From: Paragordius varius
Taxonomy: Eukaryota; Nematomorpha
NCBI GenBank assembly: GCA_964247055.1
Contig: OZ176054.1
Coordinates: 3,038,001 to 3,102,000 of the forward strand
Length of the DNA stretch: 64,000 nt
Reading direction: 5' to 3'
Positions 49,767-62,709 of the stretch are shown here, one piece after another. The position numbers were made by a program, and so were the translations under genes. How positions within the stretch are numbered: the first letter of the stretch is position 1; every line of letters starts with the position of its first letter. The notes under the pieces were generated by a model. It saw nothing but the letters and a program-made list of their open reading frames with translations. It was not told the DNA's origin and ran no database searches.

Positions 49767-52215
49767 CAGTGGTACTTACCAAAAATGTTTGACGGGCCAA
49801 ATAAAATATATTTTTTTTCGAGGGCCATAACCTTATAATGGCAAATATTCCATAGCTATTTGACACATATGCACATCCTATACCCTAAATCAGCACAATG
49901 AATTTCTTGCGGATCGCATTTAAATCCAGCTAAAACTCGTTTTGCACAATTTAGTTTAAAAAATAAAATATTTTGATAACAACATTTATTTTGATACCAA
50001 TATTTTTTGACAAATTCGGTTTCACCTCATGACAAGCCAATCTTAATACGTCGTATCCTCGGTTAAGCGATTTCTGTGTGTATTCTACTTCATTTTTGAA
50101 TATGCCGTCTCACACGTGTAAATATAGGGAAAACAGATATCTTGAGCACATGTTTTTATACTTTCATATTTATGTGGCTCTTGTTAGAACTCTACATATC
50201 TTTCTTCTCTACTACGAATCTCTTAGATTATAGCCTCCGAATTGGAATCATTTTTAAAATTTACGAATTCTTCAATGACATACACCTGATCAAAACCGAA
50301 ATGCTTAAGTTACTTAATATTGGATAAATACATATGCCATGGATTTTCAACTAGTTTTAAGCAATTTTTAATATTTGTTAATTCTTGAAATCTGAATTTC
50401 ATCTCATTAGATAAAAATGTTAGATAATTATGCATTATTAAATTTATCTCGGCGATTAATTCCATATTTTCTTCATAAATCGTTTTAAATGTTGGAAAAT
50501 ATAGGAGTGTTTTATTTAAAAACTTTATATATTATTAATTTTTCTTCAAAATCAAATATTTTATTAGCAAATTGGGTTGTCATTTTGCTCCCTTGAAGAC
50601 TGGTATTAAAAATACTGTTTATAAGTATTACGCAAAGGTTGGCTAATAAAACCCATTATTTGTCACTATTAATTTCCTCATCAAACTTTTTATTATCTTT
50701 TATAAATAATAAAATTTTATGTAAAAATCTATTTAATAATCTGCTAAGGCTTAGCCATCTCACAGCGGTCTACAAAAGAATATCATCAAACTCACTGTGG
50801 ATATTTTTCAGAAGGTTTTTGAATTTACGGCGGTTGAATTATCTGCCACGGATGAGGTTAACTATATCCACAACCGTTTCAATTACTGAATTGAGTGATT
50901 CATTTTTTACATGCGGAACCAAGTTTTGCTGATGAATAAAGCAGTGAGAGGATAAAATATTTTGCAAATTATATTAGTTTTTCAAAAGAGGAATAAATTC
51001 TTTGTTTATTCCAATCATAGAGGGACAGCCATCTGTGGAGATCGAAACCAATTTTTTCATGGATATAACATTATTATCGAAAAAAGTGCTAATTATTTCG
51101 AGAAAATCACTTCCTTTCGTGGTATTATTCATAGGTAAATATTTTAAATATTCCTCGTTGATTATGTTGTCGTTGCAAAATTTCACGAAAAGCGCACTGA
51201 GGTGTTGAACTAATATCAATGCTAGAATCAATAGCAATACCAAAATATTTGCAGTTTTTCAGAGCCAATAATGTATTGTTAAAATAGATTTAAACATATC
51301 TTCAATGGAGCGAGCACATGTTGACTCAGAAAGTTGAGGTATTTTAATCTCATGATTTGATCTTTATTATGAAATTTATCAAATAAAAAAGTGCAACCAT
51401 TTATTAGACATTTTTTTATTAGTTGGGAATCAGTAAACGGTTTCATCTTTTTTCCTAAAATATAGTAAATTTCATACGAAGCTAATGTTACAGCTTTTTC
51501 CTGGGAGAAAGCTATGGACATAATAGATTTTTCTTTCTGGTAATATTCTTTTTTTATATTTCTCGTTTCTTTCCTCATGATTTTTTTGGAATTTATATGA
51601 ATGATGGATTGTAAAATGTCTTTCAATATTGTATTTTTTTATAATGTTATCCTTACATATAAAGCAGGTAACAACGTTTTTATTTAAAACGACAAGGAAT
51701 TTTTCTTCCCATTCTTTTATAAAGGAGCGATTTTCATTGGATAATTTACGTTTTTTAGCATTAGATGTCATCCTTTAAATTTATATATAAAGATTATGTA
51801 AATTTTTTATTATGCTATAAAAAGAAACAGGTCGAAATTTAATTATGTTGATTAAATATTTTATGGGAATATATAAAAAATGATGCAAGATAGCAATGTA
51901 AAGAATATGTATATGCAAGTTTGGGTGACTTGCTTAAATACAAAAAAGGAATGCAATAATAATTTCAAAATAGAAAAGAATATAGAATACAGAAACAGAA
52001 ACAACTAGTGCCAAAATTTTGAAATAATTTTTATGTAGGGAAATTTTTCTACATTTCAAATTGGGTAAAAAATAAAAACTATTATAATTAAATCTAAAAA
52101 AATGAATAAATATTAAAATAAGCATAAATTTCTCAATAAAAAAAATAATTTGAATATAAATATGGTCATAGGGCAATTTTAAAGCACTCTTAGGGCCGCC
52201 TTTTGAGTACCACTG
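49767..52215 (-). mobile_element. Second hAT DNA transposon, decayed
   Basis: The left end CAGTGGTACT and right end AGTACCACTG are a 10-base perfect inverted repeat about 2.45 kb apart, with a minus-strand transposase remnant between. The flanking octamers (ATTTCTAC and ACACATTT) no longer match, so the target duplication has decayed or the ends lie slightly elsewhere. GGCC-rich segments sit inside both ends. Confidence 0.7.
50100..51771 (-). pseudogene. hAT transposase remnant (ZBED5/GTF2IRD2-like lineage)
   Basis: From ATG at 51771: NENRSFIKEWEEKF, then a BED finger (VTCFICKDNII...YNIERHFTIHH). In a second frame (51626-51279): ASYEIYYILGKKMKPFTDSQLIKKCL, as in this hAT lineage (ASYEVAYLIAKxxKPFTxGExIKxCL). 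In a third (51243-50974): KLVSISTDGCPSMIGINKEF, the conserved STDGAPSMxG motif of the RNase-H-like core. Further on (50950-50639): NLVPHVKNE and AVRWLS. Pieces lie in different frames with stops between them, so it is dead. It is a different lineage from the hAT at 25899-29241. Confidence 0.85.
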
Positions 52216-54180
52216 ACACATTTTGGTTAAATAATTCATTTCATCTGTGGGAAAAAATCTTTAACTAGTAATAATACTTTTTTTCGTACTGAAGGAAGCT
52301 TTTATTTTTGCCGATATAATATATTTTAATTACATGAATGAAAGCTTGGTTAATAGATAAAAAATTATAGTAGGTATGATTTATTGAGTTAATCAATATA
52401 ATTATGACATGTTCCGCAAATTAAACACCGAAATAAAAGTCGTGACATTTGCTTATCGGGGGTTAGTTGATAATTTAAGATTTCATTAAAATACTCCTGA
52501 AATTAGGCGGGTAAAAATATTGCGAAATCGTAAATTAAAATATCGACAATTTATAAAAATTTAAAAATTGACATAATTAATCAATTGTAAAATTAATTGG
52601 AGGATATGATGCGGACTATTTAATGGGTAGGCCTATGTTTTAATTGTTTTTCAATTCTAAACTACTCAATGGGTTTTGGTCGCAACAATCAGATATTTAC
52701 CATAATAAAATCTTGGGTATTTCATTTATATAAGTATTTTTAAAAGATGCCAAATGACTTTAATTTCATAGACAAGCGTTCTATTTATGTGAGTATATAC
52801 CAAATTTAATAAAAAATTTGCGAACATTTTTTGTCAAATTTTTGTATTCTGTTAAATTGTATTTTATGATTAATCGTAAGATATATTAATTTTATTTTTG
52901 ATTAATAATTTTATTGCAGGGATTTCTAAAGCCGTTTTTAACTCAAAATTACAGTTATTTATAGAACACATTTCGCATAAAACTATTAAAATATATTCAA
53001 AACGCTTTAAGTGTTAAGATAACTTCCCTGAACATGACTTTAACAGACAGGATGTATAGATACCCTTTAAAATAAATATTTCAGTCATTTTTATTAATTT
53101 TCCTTTTATCCAATTAAAAATCAAAACCAATAATAACTCTCGTTACTGTATTTCATCAAGATACTTTTTTAGATGAACTGTGTATTGATATAGTTAATTA
53201 AATAAAAACAACACCTTGGAATATATAATGATAACATGAAATAGATAACTTTGGGGAGCTTAGCTATAAAGCAAACGGCGAATATGCAATAAGAATATAA
53301 AATGGAAAAAAATACAGAAAAACAAACATCTTGCAGGACAGGAAAATTGAAATTTGTTACTCTTTATGATGTTTTGTATATGTATTCAATTATTCACAAA
53401 ATGCCGGAAAATTATCTCTCAAAATTTCGTTTTATGTCTACAAAAATTCTTTTGATTAAATATATATATATATATATATACTAATGGAAAAATGTTCCTG
53501 GAATATCATGGTGTTTTCATAAACGAACCTTTAAAATAAAATTCGAAAGTGATATAATTGTTCAGCATAATCGAATTATATAAAGTTTTTTTGGATTACC
53601 TTTATTGTTTTATCCCGTTTCCTTCTCTTATCAACAAATTTTCGATAAATATGCATTTGTTAATAATATTTTTGATATCAAATTTAGCATACACATATAT
53701 ATAATATTTTTACTGCACAATCTCGTATAGTCTATTTTAGAAAAACCAAAAAAATTTGGGATGGAGCATACACTTAAAACTAAAAATTTTTTAAATGCGG
53801 ACTTGCTTTTAACTTGTGGTTTATATTATACTTTAGTAATAATTTTTCGAATGAACAATTAGGTTTCATTAAATTTTTTATTTAACTAATTCAGAAATTT
53901 TGCCATTTTCTGGTATGGGGCACTTCAAAAGTGTAAAAATCTCTCTTTAATCAATCGTAAAGGCCAAAACCAAAAAATCCATGATATGATATATTTTGTT
54001 AAATATATGTATACACATATGTATATATATAAATATTTCATCAGGATATTTTATGTACCCTCCAATTTTCTAACGCAAAGTAATGGTTACATGTAAAAAA
54101 CCAAATTGAAAATAAACACGCCTGAATTAATATCAGTGGTACACAAACGGCGAATATTATGGAGATTTTCATTAATACTT
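52216..54180. other. Gene-free spacer
   Basis: No exon with recognisable similarity on either strand. The open frame 53302-53484 ends in an AT run and looks like chance. TTTCAT- and AATTTT-rich text only. Confidence 0.6.
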
Positions 54181-54752
54181 AACACTTCTATTCAAATTGG
54201 GGTATCTAAATACCCCAGACTAAATTTGAGTTAGGATTTTTAATAAACTTATGAAGGGAACGGTCCTAATTTAAATTTATGCTTCTATCCTAATAATAAT
54301 TATATAAATATGCCAAAATATTTTAATAAAATTTTGTTTAGAAGAAGAAGCTCCATGTCAAACTACTTCGACGCCATTTTAATATTAAAATTTTTTCGCA
54401 AAATATCGTCTTCATGTAATTGTAAAGGTAAAATTAAAGCTAATTTTTTAATTAAATTACATTTGACATTGATAGAAATAGAAAAGCGGTTTATTTTGTA
54501 TTAATTTTTAATTTTAATATTTCACGCATGTCACGTTGACGAAATTTTTTCCTTTTGGTTTTAGCTTAAAATAAGTAATATCAAGTATTTTTGAATAGAA
54601 TTTTTTTAATTTCGGTTTATTAAAGTTATATAAGTGCAAAATTGTGCCATTGTTTCGATTCCTTCTATACTTTTTAAGATATTTGATTTTAAACAGGCCT
54701 GGGGTATCCAACTACCCCAATTCGAATCGAAGGACTAAAATGAGTGTGTTGT
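54181..54752 (+). mobile_element. TTAA inverted-repeat element, family 1
   Basis: TTAACACTTCTATTC start with GGGGTATCTAAATACCCC just inside. The right end has GGGGTATCCAACTACCCC then GAATCGAAGGACT, ending near GTGTTGTAAAGCG with its TTAA lost. It lies ~220 bases upstream of the ZFAND4-like start codon. The open frames at 54310 (plus) and 54711 (minus) are shadows. Confidence 0.85.
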
Positions 54753-54974
54753 AAAGCGTAAATTTATAAATATCTGCAAATGCTTCAAACAAATATATTT
54801 TTATCGTTATATATTCTTGGCCCTTGAGACAAGATGATAATTTTTGCCGCCTATTTTAAATGCCAAAAATATATAAGTTTAGGATTGCTCTACATATAAT
54901 AAAGATATCCATTATATATTTTCATTTTTGCAATATCAATCAAGTGTAACAAACACAATCTCACATGTGAAGAT

Positions 54975-57900
54975 ATGGCAAACTTGGAGTTATTCATAAA
55001 AACGCTCACTGGGAAGGTTATTAAAATAGCAGCTATGGATACTGATACAATATCGATTATTAAAACCAAAATATTTTTGGAAACAGGTTTATATTTTTTT
55101 AATTTAAGCCTTACCACTATCCCAACAACATTTAGTATGGAGATCACAAGATTTAAGCAATGCACTTACCTTGAAGGAAATTGGCATTTCAGATGGAGAT
55201 ACCATTTCATTGGTGTTAAGAATCAAAGGTGGACCCTTATTAATTCAAAAATGTAATATCTTCATTATATTTAGATTCTGCGAATCTTTTGAAAAAATCT
55301 AATTTTGTCGAGGCCCTACTCGAGAAGCACTGGGATATTGTTGATAGCAAATTTTTTTCGTCTCTCTATCCAAAATCATCCAAAGGTTTTAATTTTTTAT
55401 CTAAATATATGCTCGATTGCCCAGTTTTTGTGCAAGCATTGTTTATATACACTTGTTATCATATTAATATCCTAGATGACACTATCAAAAACCACTCACC
55501 AACGAAAATCCGATCATACAATTATCTCAATTCTGCTTATAAAGCTTCTCAATCTCAACCGTTTTTATCAAAATCTCATGAAAATTCTAATGTAGCGCAA
55601 GACACAGACACATGTCCTAAAAATATAACTTATTCATGTTCCTCACAAGCTGGAATGTATGAAAACAATTTTGACGAAAAATCTCCATACCAATCCTCCT
55701 ACGTTGAAATGTTTATGCCTTGTGAATCGGTTAGTTCCTGCGTTTATCTCACCAAATTGACAAAAAATTTGAATTTAAACGACGTGACTGATGATATCCG
55801 AAACATAAATAATGATCAAAACAACACATCCATAAACATTAAAAAGAAATGGATCAATCAATCACAATATAATGATTTTGGTCTTGGTATGGCGACTAAA
55901 CCTATTTCAGGTGGTCGAACTTGGTTTTGTCAAGATATTATCGGCAATGATAAGATAAATAGTAAAATATTTTGATTTCAAACAATTTTTGTAATTTTAA
56001 ATTTTTTGTCTCCTAATTTAGATCTAGGAAAATTTGGTGAATTCCACAATGCAAAACCCCTGTCTGATTATTGCTCAAACAATGAGTCAAGTTATTGTTT
56101 CTTTTCTAATCAAAATTCATTCCCCTACCTATTTCATCCACCAATGTATGGTCAGGAGAGGGTTATATACGCAAGTTGCAATAATTCAGTTAATAATGAA
56201 TACATTCACAATAATAATAATAATTTAAATATTAGCCTTAAGCCCTACTACCCATTACAATGTGAAAAAAGATTAAATGATGATTACGGTAAAAAGAAAA
56301 CGGTGAATGAAACAAACAATTATACACAACATTGTTTCATAAAAGACATGGTTGGTAATAACCCTAATAATGGTATAAATATGACCGAAGGGCTAAATAC
56401 CAATTTCAACATTACGACTGCAATATATACGACACTTATGCATTACCCTACACCCGATGATATAGCTAGTTTACAGGCTGAATTAAATGCAAAAACTTTC
56501 ACCTCTCCAACCATTAATTTTGGGCTAAAGCGCAATTTTTCTAATCAAAACAAAGTCTTAACCCGTGTTCTTTCGGCCGATAAAATGTTGGTGAGAGGAA
56601 AAAACGCAAAATCTGATTATTACCATAAAGCCAATATGAATTATAAAAATTATAACCTGTTTGGCAAGCCAAGATCATTGAAAAAATCAGTATCTCAACC
56701 ATTTGCTTATCGTAATATTTTGCTCCCTGATACAAGCCTAGAAGCAGACGACTATCCAGACCCCAAAACTCTTATAACTCCAACGAATAAAGATGTTACC
56801 TTTTATTTCCATGATGAGGACAGTAGTGAGACCGAAGATGACACTCAACACTACGAGAATCGAAATGATAATTTATTTTTTACGTCTTCTAAGTTATATG
56901 CTACCGAAAAAGATAAAACAAAATTACTTGTTGAAAATGATATCAGCAACAATGTTATATCATCACCAACTTCATCGATTAATGATAATATCCATAATTT
57001 AACGTTGGATGATTTAGTGTATGATTTCAATCTTTCCAAACTTGTCTTGGACCCGAAAACAGATTTTGTGCCAAAGGACGCGAAAAAAAGAAATATTGAG
57101 AAGTCAAGAGACAACAAATATGATGAAAGCTGCTGTAAAACTAATTTTGCTATAAAATTTAAACCTGATAATAGCTTTTATTACAAGTCTGCTAGATCGA
57201 ACTCAAAAAATATAAATGTTTCATTACAACAAAATGCACCCTCTATGAAACGTAGAATTAAAGAAAATATCGTTACTATGACAAAAATGAGAGCTATTAG
57301 GTCTCAACTCTTACAACAAAAAGCTAAACGTATGACAACACAAGATATACCCTCGTATAAATCAGAAGCTGAAATTTTAGAAGATAACGTTAATGAATTA
57401 GCGATCAGAAATTTACAAAGACGCCAGACAATTTTGATGCCCTTTGTCAACGAAAGTGGACATTTAACGCAAACTCCCTTTAAAAATACGGAGGAGGAAG
57501 AATTGACCACCGAATATAGTGAATGTTTTATCCAAAATTTATTGACGGATATATTCAAGAGACCCCTCACCAAAAATATCGTCGGATCAAATGATGGTAC
57601 AACTGCAGAAATTGATTTAATTGATGATACTATAAACAAGGTAAGTTTACTTTAGGTACTCAAAAATGATTTCATAGGCTTAAATAAATTTTTCCTAGAT
57701 ATTTTCTTAGGTTTGTATGTTTAAATAAAATTTACTTAAATATGCTTTTCTCATTAACAAAAATAAAATAAGAGAATATGAAAACGGTTTCGTTTCGCTA
57801 ATGCAGCGCAGGAAAGCATAGTTAAATTTTTTATTTTTATTGCTCTTTACATTTATTATCATCTCGTTTTTTATTTTTACAAAATAATGAATAGACGGAT

Positions 57901-59189
57901 GTCCAGTTATCAACTTGGCTTGATTCACAAAATAATAATGGTAAGTAGTTTTTTAATTATAGTTTTTTATTTAAAAACTGTATATATTTACTTCTATAAA
58001 TTTTTTTTAGATAATCGCACGGAATTTGGCAAAAAAGTTGAATTGGAATATATGGTAGAGGTATAATCTTTCACATGACATAATAAAAAACGTGTTTAAA
58101 GGGGATTTTTTTTGAATAAGTGGTTAAATTTGTTGTTATATATTAATAAAATAAGATAATTATGAAAAAACACATCTTTAAATGACGGTTTTTAATGAGA
58201 ATAATAATATATATTTTTTTGCAAAAATTTTTTAACGTTTACTCTTTAACGCTTGTAAACATTTCTTATTTGATTTATATTAGCGCATTTAACAAAGCTT
58301 ATATTAATCGCGAATATCAACATTTTTTATATTTGTATAAATGAATAGTATTAATAAAATATTATGTTTGTTAATTTTAAACAATTTTTTCCAGCTTGAT
58401 TTTATTTATAAATTTTTTATGTATATAACAGCGCATAATCAAAGGATTATTGAGTCCCAGCAATTTATATTCGTCCATGTTGGTTTCACTTCTTAAGTCA
58501 CCGTATAAATCCACTAAAACATTGGTAGAAAAGAATGCAAAAGATACTATTTTCTCCTGTTTAACTCCACAAAAGGATGATGTATTTCATAATAATAATG
58601 GGCTTTTATTACCCAAAATTACGTCGTGTACTGAAACGACCCCTGAAAACAGTTGTATTACAAGCAGTCAATCCGAAAAAATTCTAAAACCCGCTTTAAA
58701 TGATTCAATGGATATTATAATTAATGATAAATGTGTTTCCACAAAGAAAAGCTCGCATGTAGATAATAGAATAGATTTGGGTAAACCAAGATGTTATCAG
58801 TGTCTACGTACGATTAAATTGACAGCCATTTTCAATTGCAGGTCATATATTAATGTCTTGGCTTTTAATTATTTTATAGTATAATATATAAAATTATGAT
58901 TACTCCTTGATTTACATTGTTCAAAATAAGGGAAACGCAAGATTGATATTGGTTATATATATATATATATATATATATTAACTTTAAAATATTTAACAAT
59001 TATCATATAATTACCATTTTACAATTTTACAGATGCGAACATACATTTTGTCCGAAACATCGATTGCCAGAAGATCATAATTGCATATTTGATTACAAAA
59101 CCTTTGGGCGACATGTTTTATCCAATTCTTTGGCAACGGAAGAATGTTTGAATCTCTTGAAAGCTAAAAAATATCCGAAAATGGAATAA
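54975..59189 (+). CDS. ZFAND4: ZFAND4-like protein: N-terminal ubiquitin-like domain and C-terminal AN1 zinc finger
   Basis: Eight exons: 54975-55086, 55109-55252, 55275-55961, 56022-57640, 57895-57940, 58011-58060, 58432-58841 and 59033-59189. All phases join: 1074 residues. Residues 1-80 form a ubiquitin-like domain (LELFIKTLTGKVIKI, LSQQHLVW, ISDGDTISLVLRIKGG), close to ZFAND4 (MELFIETLTG...MRGG). The long middle is Asn/Ser-rich and unconserved. The end is an AN1 finger, C-x2-C-x11-C-x-C-x4-C-x2-H-x5-H-x-C, spanning CYQCLRTIKLTAIFNC (exon 7) and RCEHTFCPKHRLPEDHNC (exon 8), then YKTFGRHVL. Proteins of this layout are thought to act with the ubiquitin system, but the exact role of ZFAND4 is poorly known. 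Human ZFAND4 is ~730 residues; the extra length lies in the middle. The first two introns are 22 bases each. Possible AATAAA at 59411. The orthology rests on domain layout. Confidence 0.9.
55087..55108 (+). other. Ultra-short intron (22 bases) in ZFAND4-like gene, first
   Basis: Begins GTTTATATTT and ends AATTTAAG; phase 1; not a multiple of three. Its removal is required to pass from ...FLETA into LPLSQQHLVW within the ubiquitin-like fold. Confidence 0.9.
55253..55274 (+). other. Ultra-short intron (22 bases) in ZFAND4-like gene, second
   Basis: Begins GTAATATCTT and ends ATATTTAG; phase 1; not a multiple of three. Unspliced, the frame stops right after GGPLLIQK; spliced, it continues into the long exon 3 frame. 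Confidence 0.85.
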
Positions 59190-60392
59190 GTTGCTTTTTT
59201 GACCCGCCCTCTCTCTATCTTTTTACATAATACGAAAACAAACAATTATATTATGAAAAACTTGCAAATTTCACGAAACAAAAAATTACCCTACATTTGA
59301 CTGTTTAATTTTTTAGTAGTGTTATGCTTGAAATTTTATAATTATCTATTTGAAAATATATATTTAATATTATATAATATATATATTATATATAGCAAAA
59401 AATATTAATCAATAAATTAATAAAACTACTATAATTATATTAAATTTGCTTGCTGGCTCCAGTGACGCTGTGACAAAACAAAGATATTTCCACAGTTTTA
59501 TAAAATATTTTTTTATATTTTCAAGATATAACTGGATCGAAATACTTAATTTTACTGCGACGGAGCCTAATGCGCATATATTCAAAAAATAGCTCAGCAC
59601 CCTCGGCTTATTTATAGATGAATAATAATGTTCACCTTTGTTTTATAACTGGCGTACAAGTTTTTCGGAAAATTGCTTCAACGCCAATATTTAAAAATTA
59701 ATTCAAGGGGATGGCAGGATGTAATTATAAAAGACCCAGTCATCTTCGGAAAATGAAATTATATTTTTATCGAAAAGACCTACATTCTGGGTCGGTTAAA
59801 CATATCTGTCCAAAAACCCCATTTTTTAGGAGATAGGATTATTCAAAAGCAAATTGAAAAAAGTTTTTTTTGCATAGTTATATAAAATAAAAAACATCCA
59901 TTTTTGAAATCCATTAAGTCCATATATTTTTCGGGAAAATTGTTATAAACCAAGTCAAAAACACCATTTTAATAAGATGGGAATTAACCATAAGGCTATT
60001 AATGGCTCTGTCACACTCAACACATCAATATAAAATCCACTATTTTGAATATAAGTTTCAAATCCTTTTAAAAAATAGCAGTCTCGCACAGGCAGAGCTG
60101 GATTGAGGGGACAATTTATATAAAAGTCTGCCACCCTGTGCGATTTTAATAATATATATTTAGAACCTGATAAAGGCCTACGCGTTTTACGGAATATTGC
60201 TTTTGATTAAAAGAAGGGCTAAAAAATATAAAGACTAAATTTGAATACTACTAGTTTTCCGCAAAATTTGTTCAAAGCCAATATTAATTTACAAACTCCC
60301 ATTTTCACACGGGAAGCTGGAGAAGCATTCCAAAAAATTGCTGTCATCCACGGCATTACAATTAAAAAACAATTATCAGTATAAATTGATAA
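59190..60392. other. Spacer with diverged repeats
   Basis: No gene seen. Related phrases (TTTTTCGGAAAATTGCTTC at 59660, TTTTTCGGGAAAATTG at 59927, TTTTCCGCAAAATTTGTTC at 60253, each followed by a CCAATATT/CCAAGT-like stretch) recur about every 270-330 bases, suggesting an old tandem array. A related phrase lies beyond the next element at 63563-63590. Confidence 0.5.
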
Positions 60393-60948
60393 CACTGTGC
60401 AAAATATGGGGTCAATTTTTTGGACTCAATTTTCTAAATATTTTCTGATTCCTTATAGTATTGTGATCAGATTTGCGTAAAAAATTTTTTTACTTACCCA
60501 GCTCGTTTTCAAGATATGGGACTTTTTCCATATTTGGACATATCCAAAATTTTCTTGTTTGTAAATATTTTTCGCTATGTAAACAAATAATATGTGGCTT
60601 ATATAAGTATTTTTACAAGAAATTACCAATTTATCTTCAAATTTAAAAAAAAAATTTACTCAATATATCCATACTTTTTGTTTTAGGGGGGCAAAAACCC
60701 TCAAAAATTGGGTAACTTAACATTTTTTCACACAAATATTTTTTATCAATATATTAAATTAAAACAAACTTTATTATATGTTCTTGGATGTTAATGATGT
60801 TTGTTTAAGTATAAATATCACTTTGTAATAGCTTTGTGGACTTTTATTTTAAAAAATAAATTTAATTTTTACATCTTTTTTGCTGTTTTTTTATGTAAAA
60901 AAAGCTAAATTTTACTCAGCTGCATATAATATATTCTTTATTTCATAT
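60393..60948 (+). repeat. Left arm of the long inverted repeat
   Basis: Matches the reverse complement of 62710-63258. Shared phrases include CCCAGCTCGTTTTCAAGATATGGGA (cf. CCCATATCTCGAAAACGAGC on the right), TATGTGGCTTA, CCCTCAAAAATTGGGTAA and TTACTCAGCTG. Confidence 0.92.
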
Positions 60949-61079
60949 GATATTTTTAAATATTTCCCACACTTAAATATACACCATATCAGTTTTTTCA
61001 TCAAGAAATATTATTATATACCCAAAATGTACAAAAAATATAATTACTACCCAAGTATATATATATATTTATAATTTTA

Positions 61080-61574
61080 GGATGTATAAAAATATTGTTT
61101 GCCATATATGTGGACAATACACAAAAAAACTAATAGTATAATCATTACCACTTACATAAAAAACTATTTTTTTATATTATGGCGAACCTAGATTTGGGCC
61201 CGAACACCGTATCTCGGACATGTAGCATTAGTTTAGGAGCATGGTACTACAAAACCGGACCTGGACTCCCTTGGGGTATCCCTATGATATGGCGAGAGCC
61301 AAAATCTCATTCTCAATGTTACTTTATTAACATTACCAAAAAAAACAAAAAACCTATCGAATATCCAAACTTTTCCTGTGCAATTCGTCCTGTTTATCAT
61401 TCCATTGACCTTCCCGTACCTTCATCTCCAACCATTCATATCGATTTATTTGATATGATGGATGATACTGATTTGGAATTTTATCATCAAGATATAAAGG
61501 ACACTTATAAATTAAGTGGCACTGAGGTGATATCCCTAATCAAAAAATTGCATCTCTCAAAACGGTATTTTTAG
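61080..61574 (+). pseudogene. Fragment of a multi-copy invertebrate gene family (WREP motif)
   Basis: 61082-61138 reads MYKNIVCHICGQYTKK, then a stop; 61179-61574 reads ...GPNTVSRTCSISLGAW, then GLPWGIPMIWREPKSH, CYFINITKKNKK, YPNFSCAIRPVYHS and LPVPSSPTIH. I know this order (CxxCG...; C..C...L..W...G+.L.FGIPM.WREP..H..DCYFC; YPN..SAIRPV.HS..LPVP.PP) from large families of uncharacterised proteins in arthropods, cnidarians and others; their function is not known to me. Here the N-terminal zinc-binding segment is cut short and the second Cys of CYFC is Ile, and the longer C-terminal half of the family is missing. It lies between long inverted repeats, so it is transposon cargo and probably dead. 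Confidence 0.7.
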
Positions 61575-62012
61575 AAAACCCTTCGAAAAAACCTATCGAA
61601 ACAATATAAATTTAATTTGCTATATATATGAATAAATAAATTATTATTTTATTTTTTCTACACCTAATTTACTTTATTTAAAGTCTAGATTAGATTATCC
61701 GTGTCTTAACATCTGTACACCAAAATATATTCTAAGTATTCACTCTAATAACTGATTATAATTAGGATTTGCATATAGTTCAATATATTATGATGAAATC
61801 ATTTATTAATGGTATTATAATTTATTTAAACGTTTTTGATAAGATATGGCATATCCAATTTTCTCTGCACAGTCGTCCATATTGAAAGCTAATCTATTAG
61901 CTGATGTGATATAGAAATTGTTGCGATTGGGTACTTTGTCATGGTAATATAACTACCTGATCGATATATTGTTTTTATAAGAATGTATGAAAGAAATCAA
62001 TAAAATACTTTT

Positions 62013-62128
62013 ATATGGCAGACGCCAAAATCGAATTGGTAAATAATTTAAAATACTTGGGCGATGTCATACATTGCCTAGGTAGAATAAACCAATCAGT
62101 TAAATATAGATCCCAACAAGCTGGGGTA
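62013..62128 (+). pseudogene. Possible non-LTR reverse-transcriptase scrap
   Basis: ATGGCAGACGCC opens ~40 codons reading KIELVNNLKYLGDVIHCLGRINQSV, reminiscent of the ...FKYLG..I...G....EI motif downstream of the catalytic core in LINE reverse transcriptases. Short and isolated in the core of the inverted-repeat element, so only a weak call. Confidence 0.3.
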
Positions 62129-62709
62129 AAATATCATTAACTTAAATTTATGTTTAAAAATAAACACATATCAGCAAAAAACAAAGGTTTGATTAGAGTT
62201 GTTGATAAGCGACAATAGTTTAAATTAAATGAAACGTTAACGACAAAAAACAATAATTTAACCGAAGAGACGATAACTCAAATTAAATTTATAAGAATAT
62301 ATGGTTAAAATTATTAAAAATATAATTTAGTATATGAGGGTGCTTTCCTTTGATTTCCCTGTGGCATACGTACTGTTCCCTACACAACTGAAATTTTATG
62401 GGTCATTCAACTTTAATTAAAAAAGAATTCATTTCTGAGTATCGTAAAACTCCATCAGGGTAATAAGCTTCTTTAGATTTCACTCTTGACAAAGAGGGAA
62501 TCATCCATATCCCTAAATATATATATAATGTATTTGATGAAATCAAGGTGTGTTCTTCTCTTATCCAAAAGGCATTTTTCCGATTCAGAATTCAATTACA
62601 AATTTATATAAGAATCATTGTCCATTTCATATTATTTTAAAATATTTAAAAATGAAGCAAACGAATCAACATATCTGACACCATATATGGTCAAAATTTA
62701 AAAATTTCA

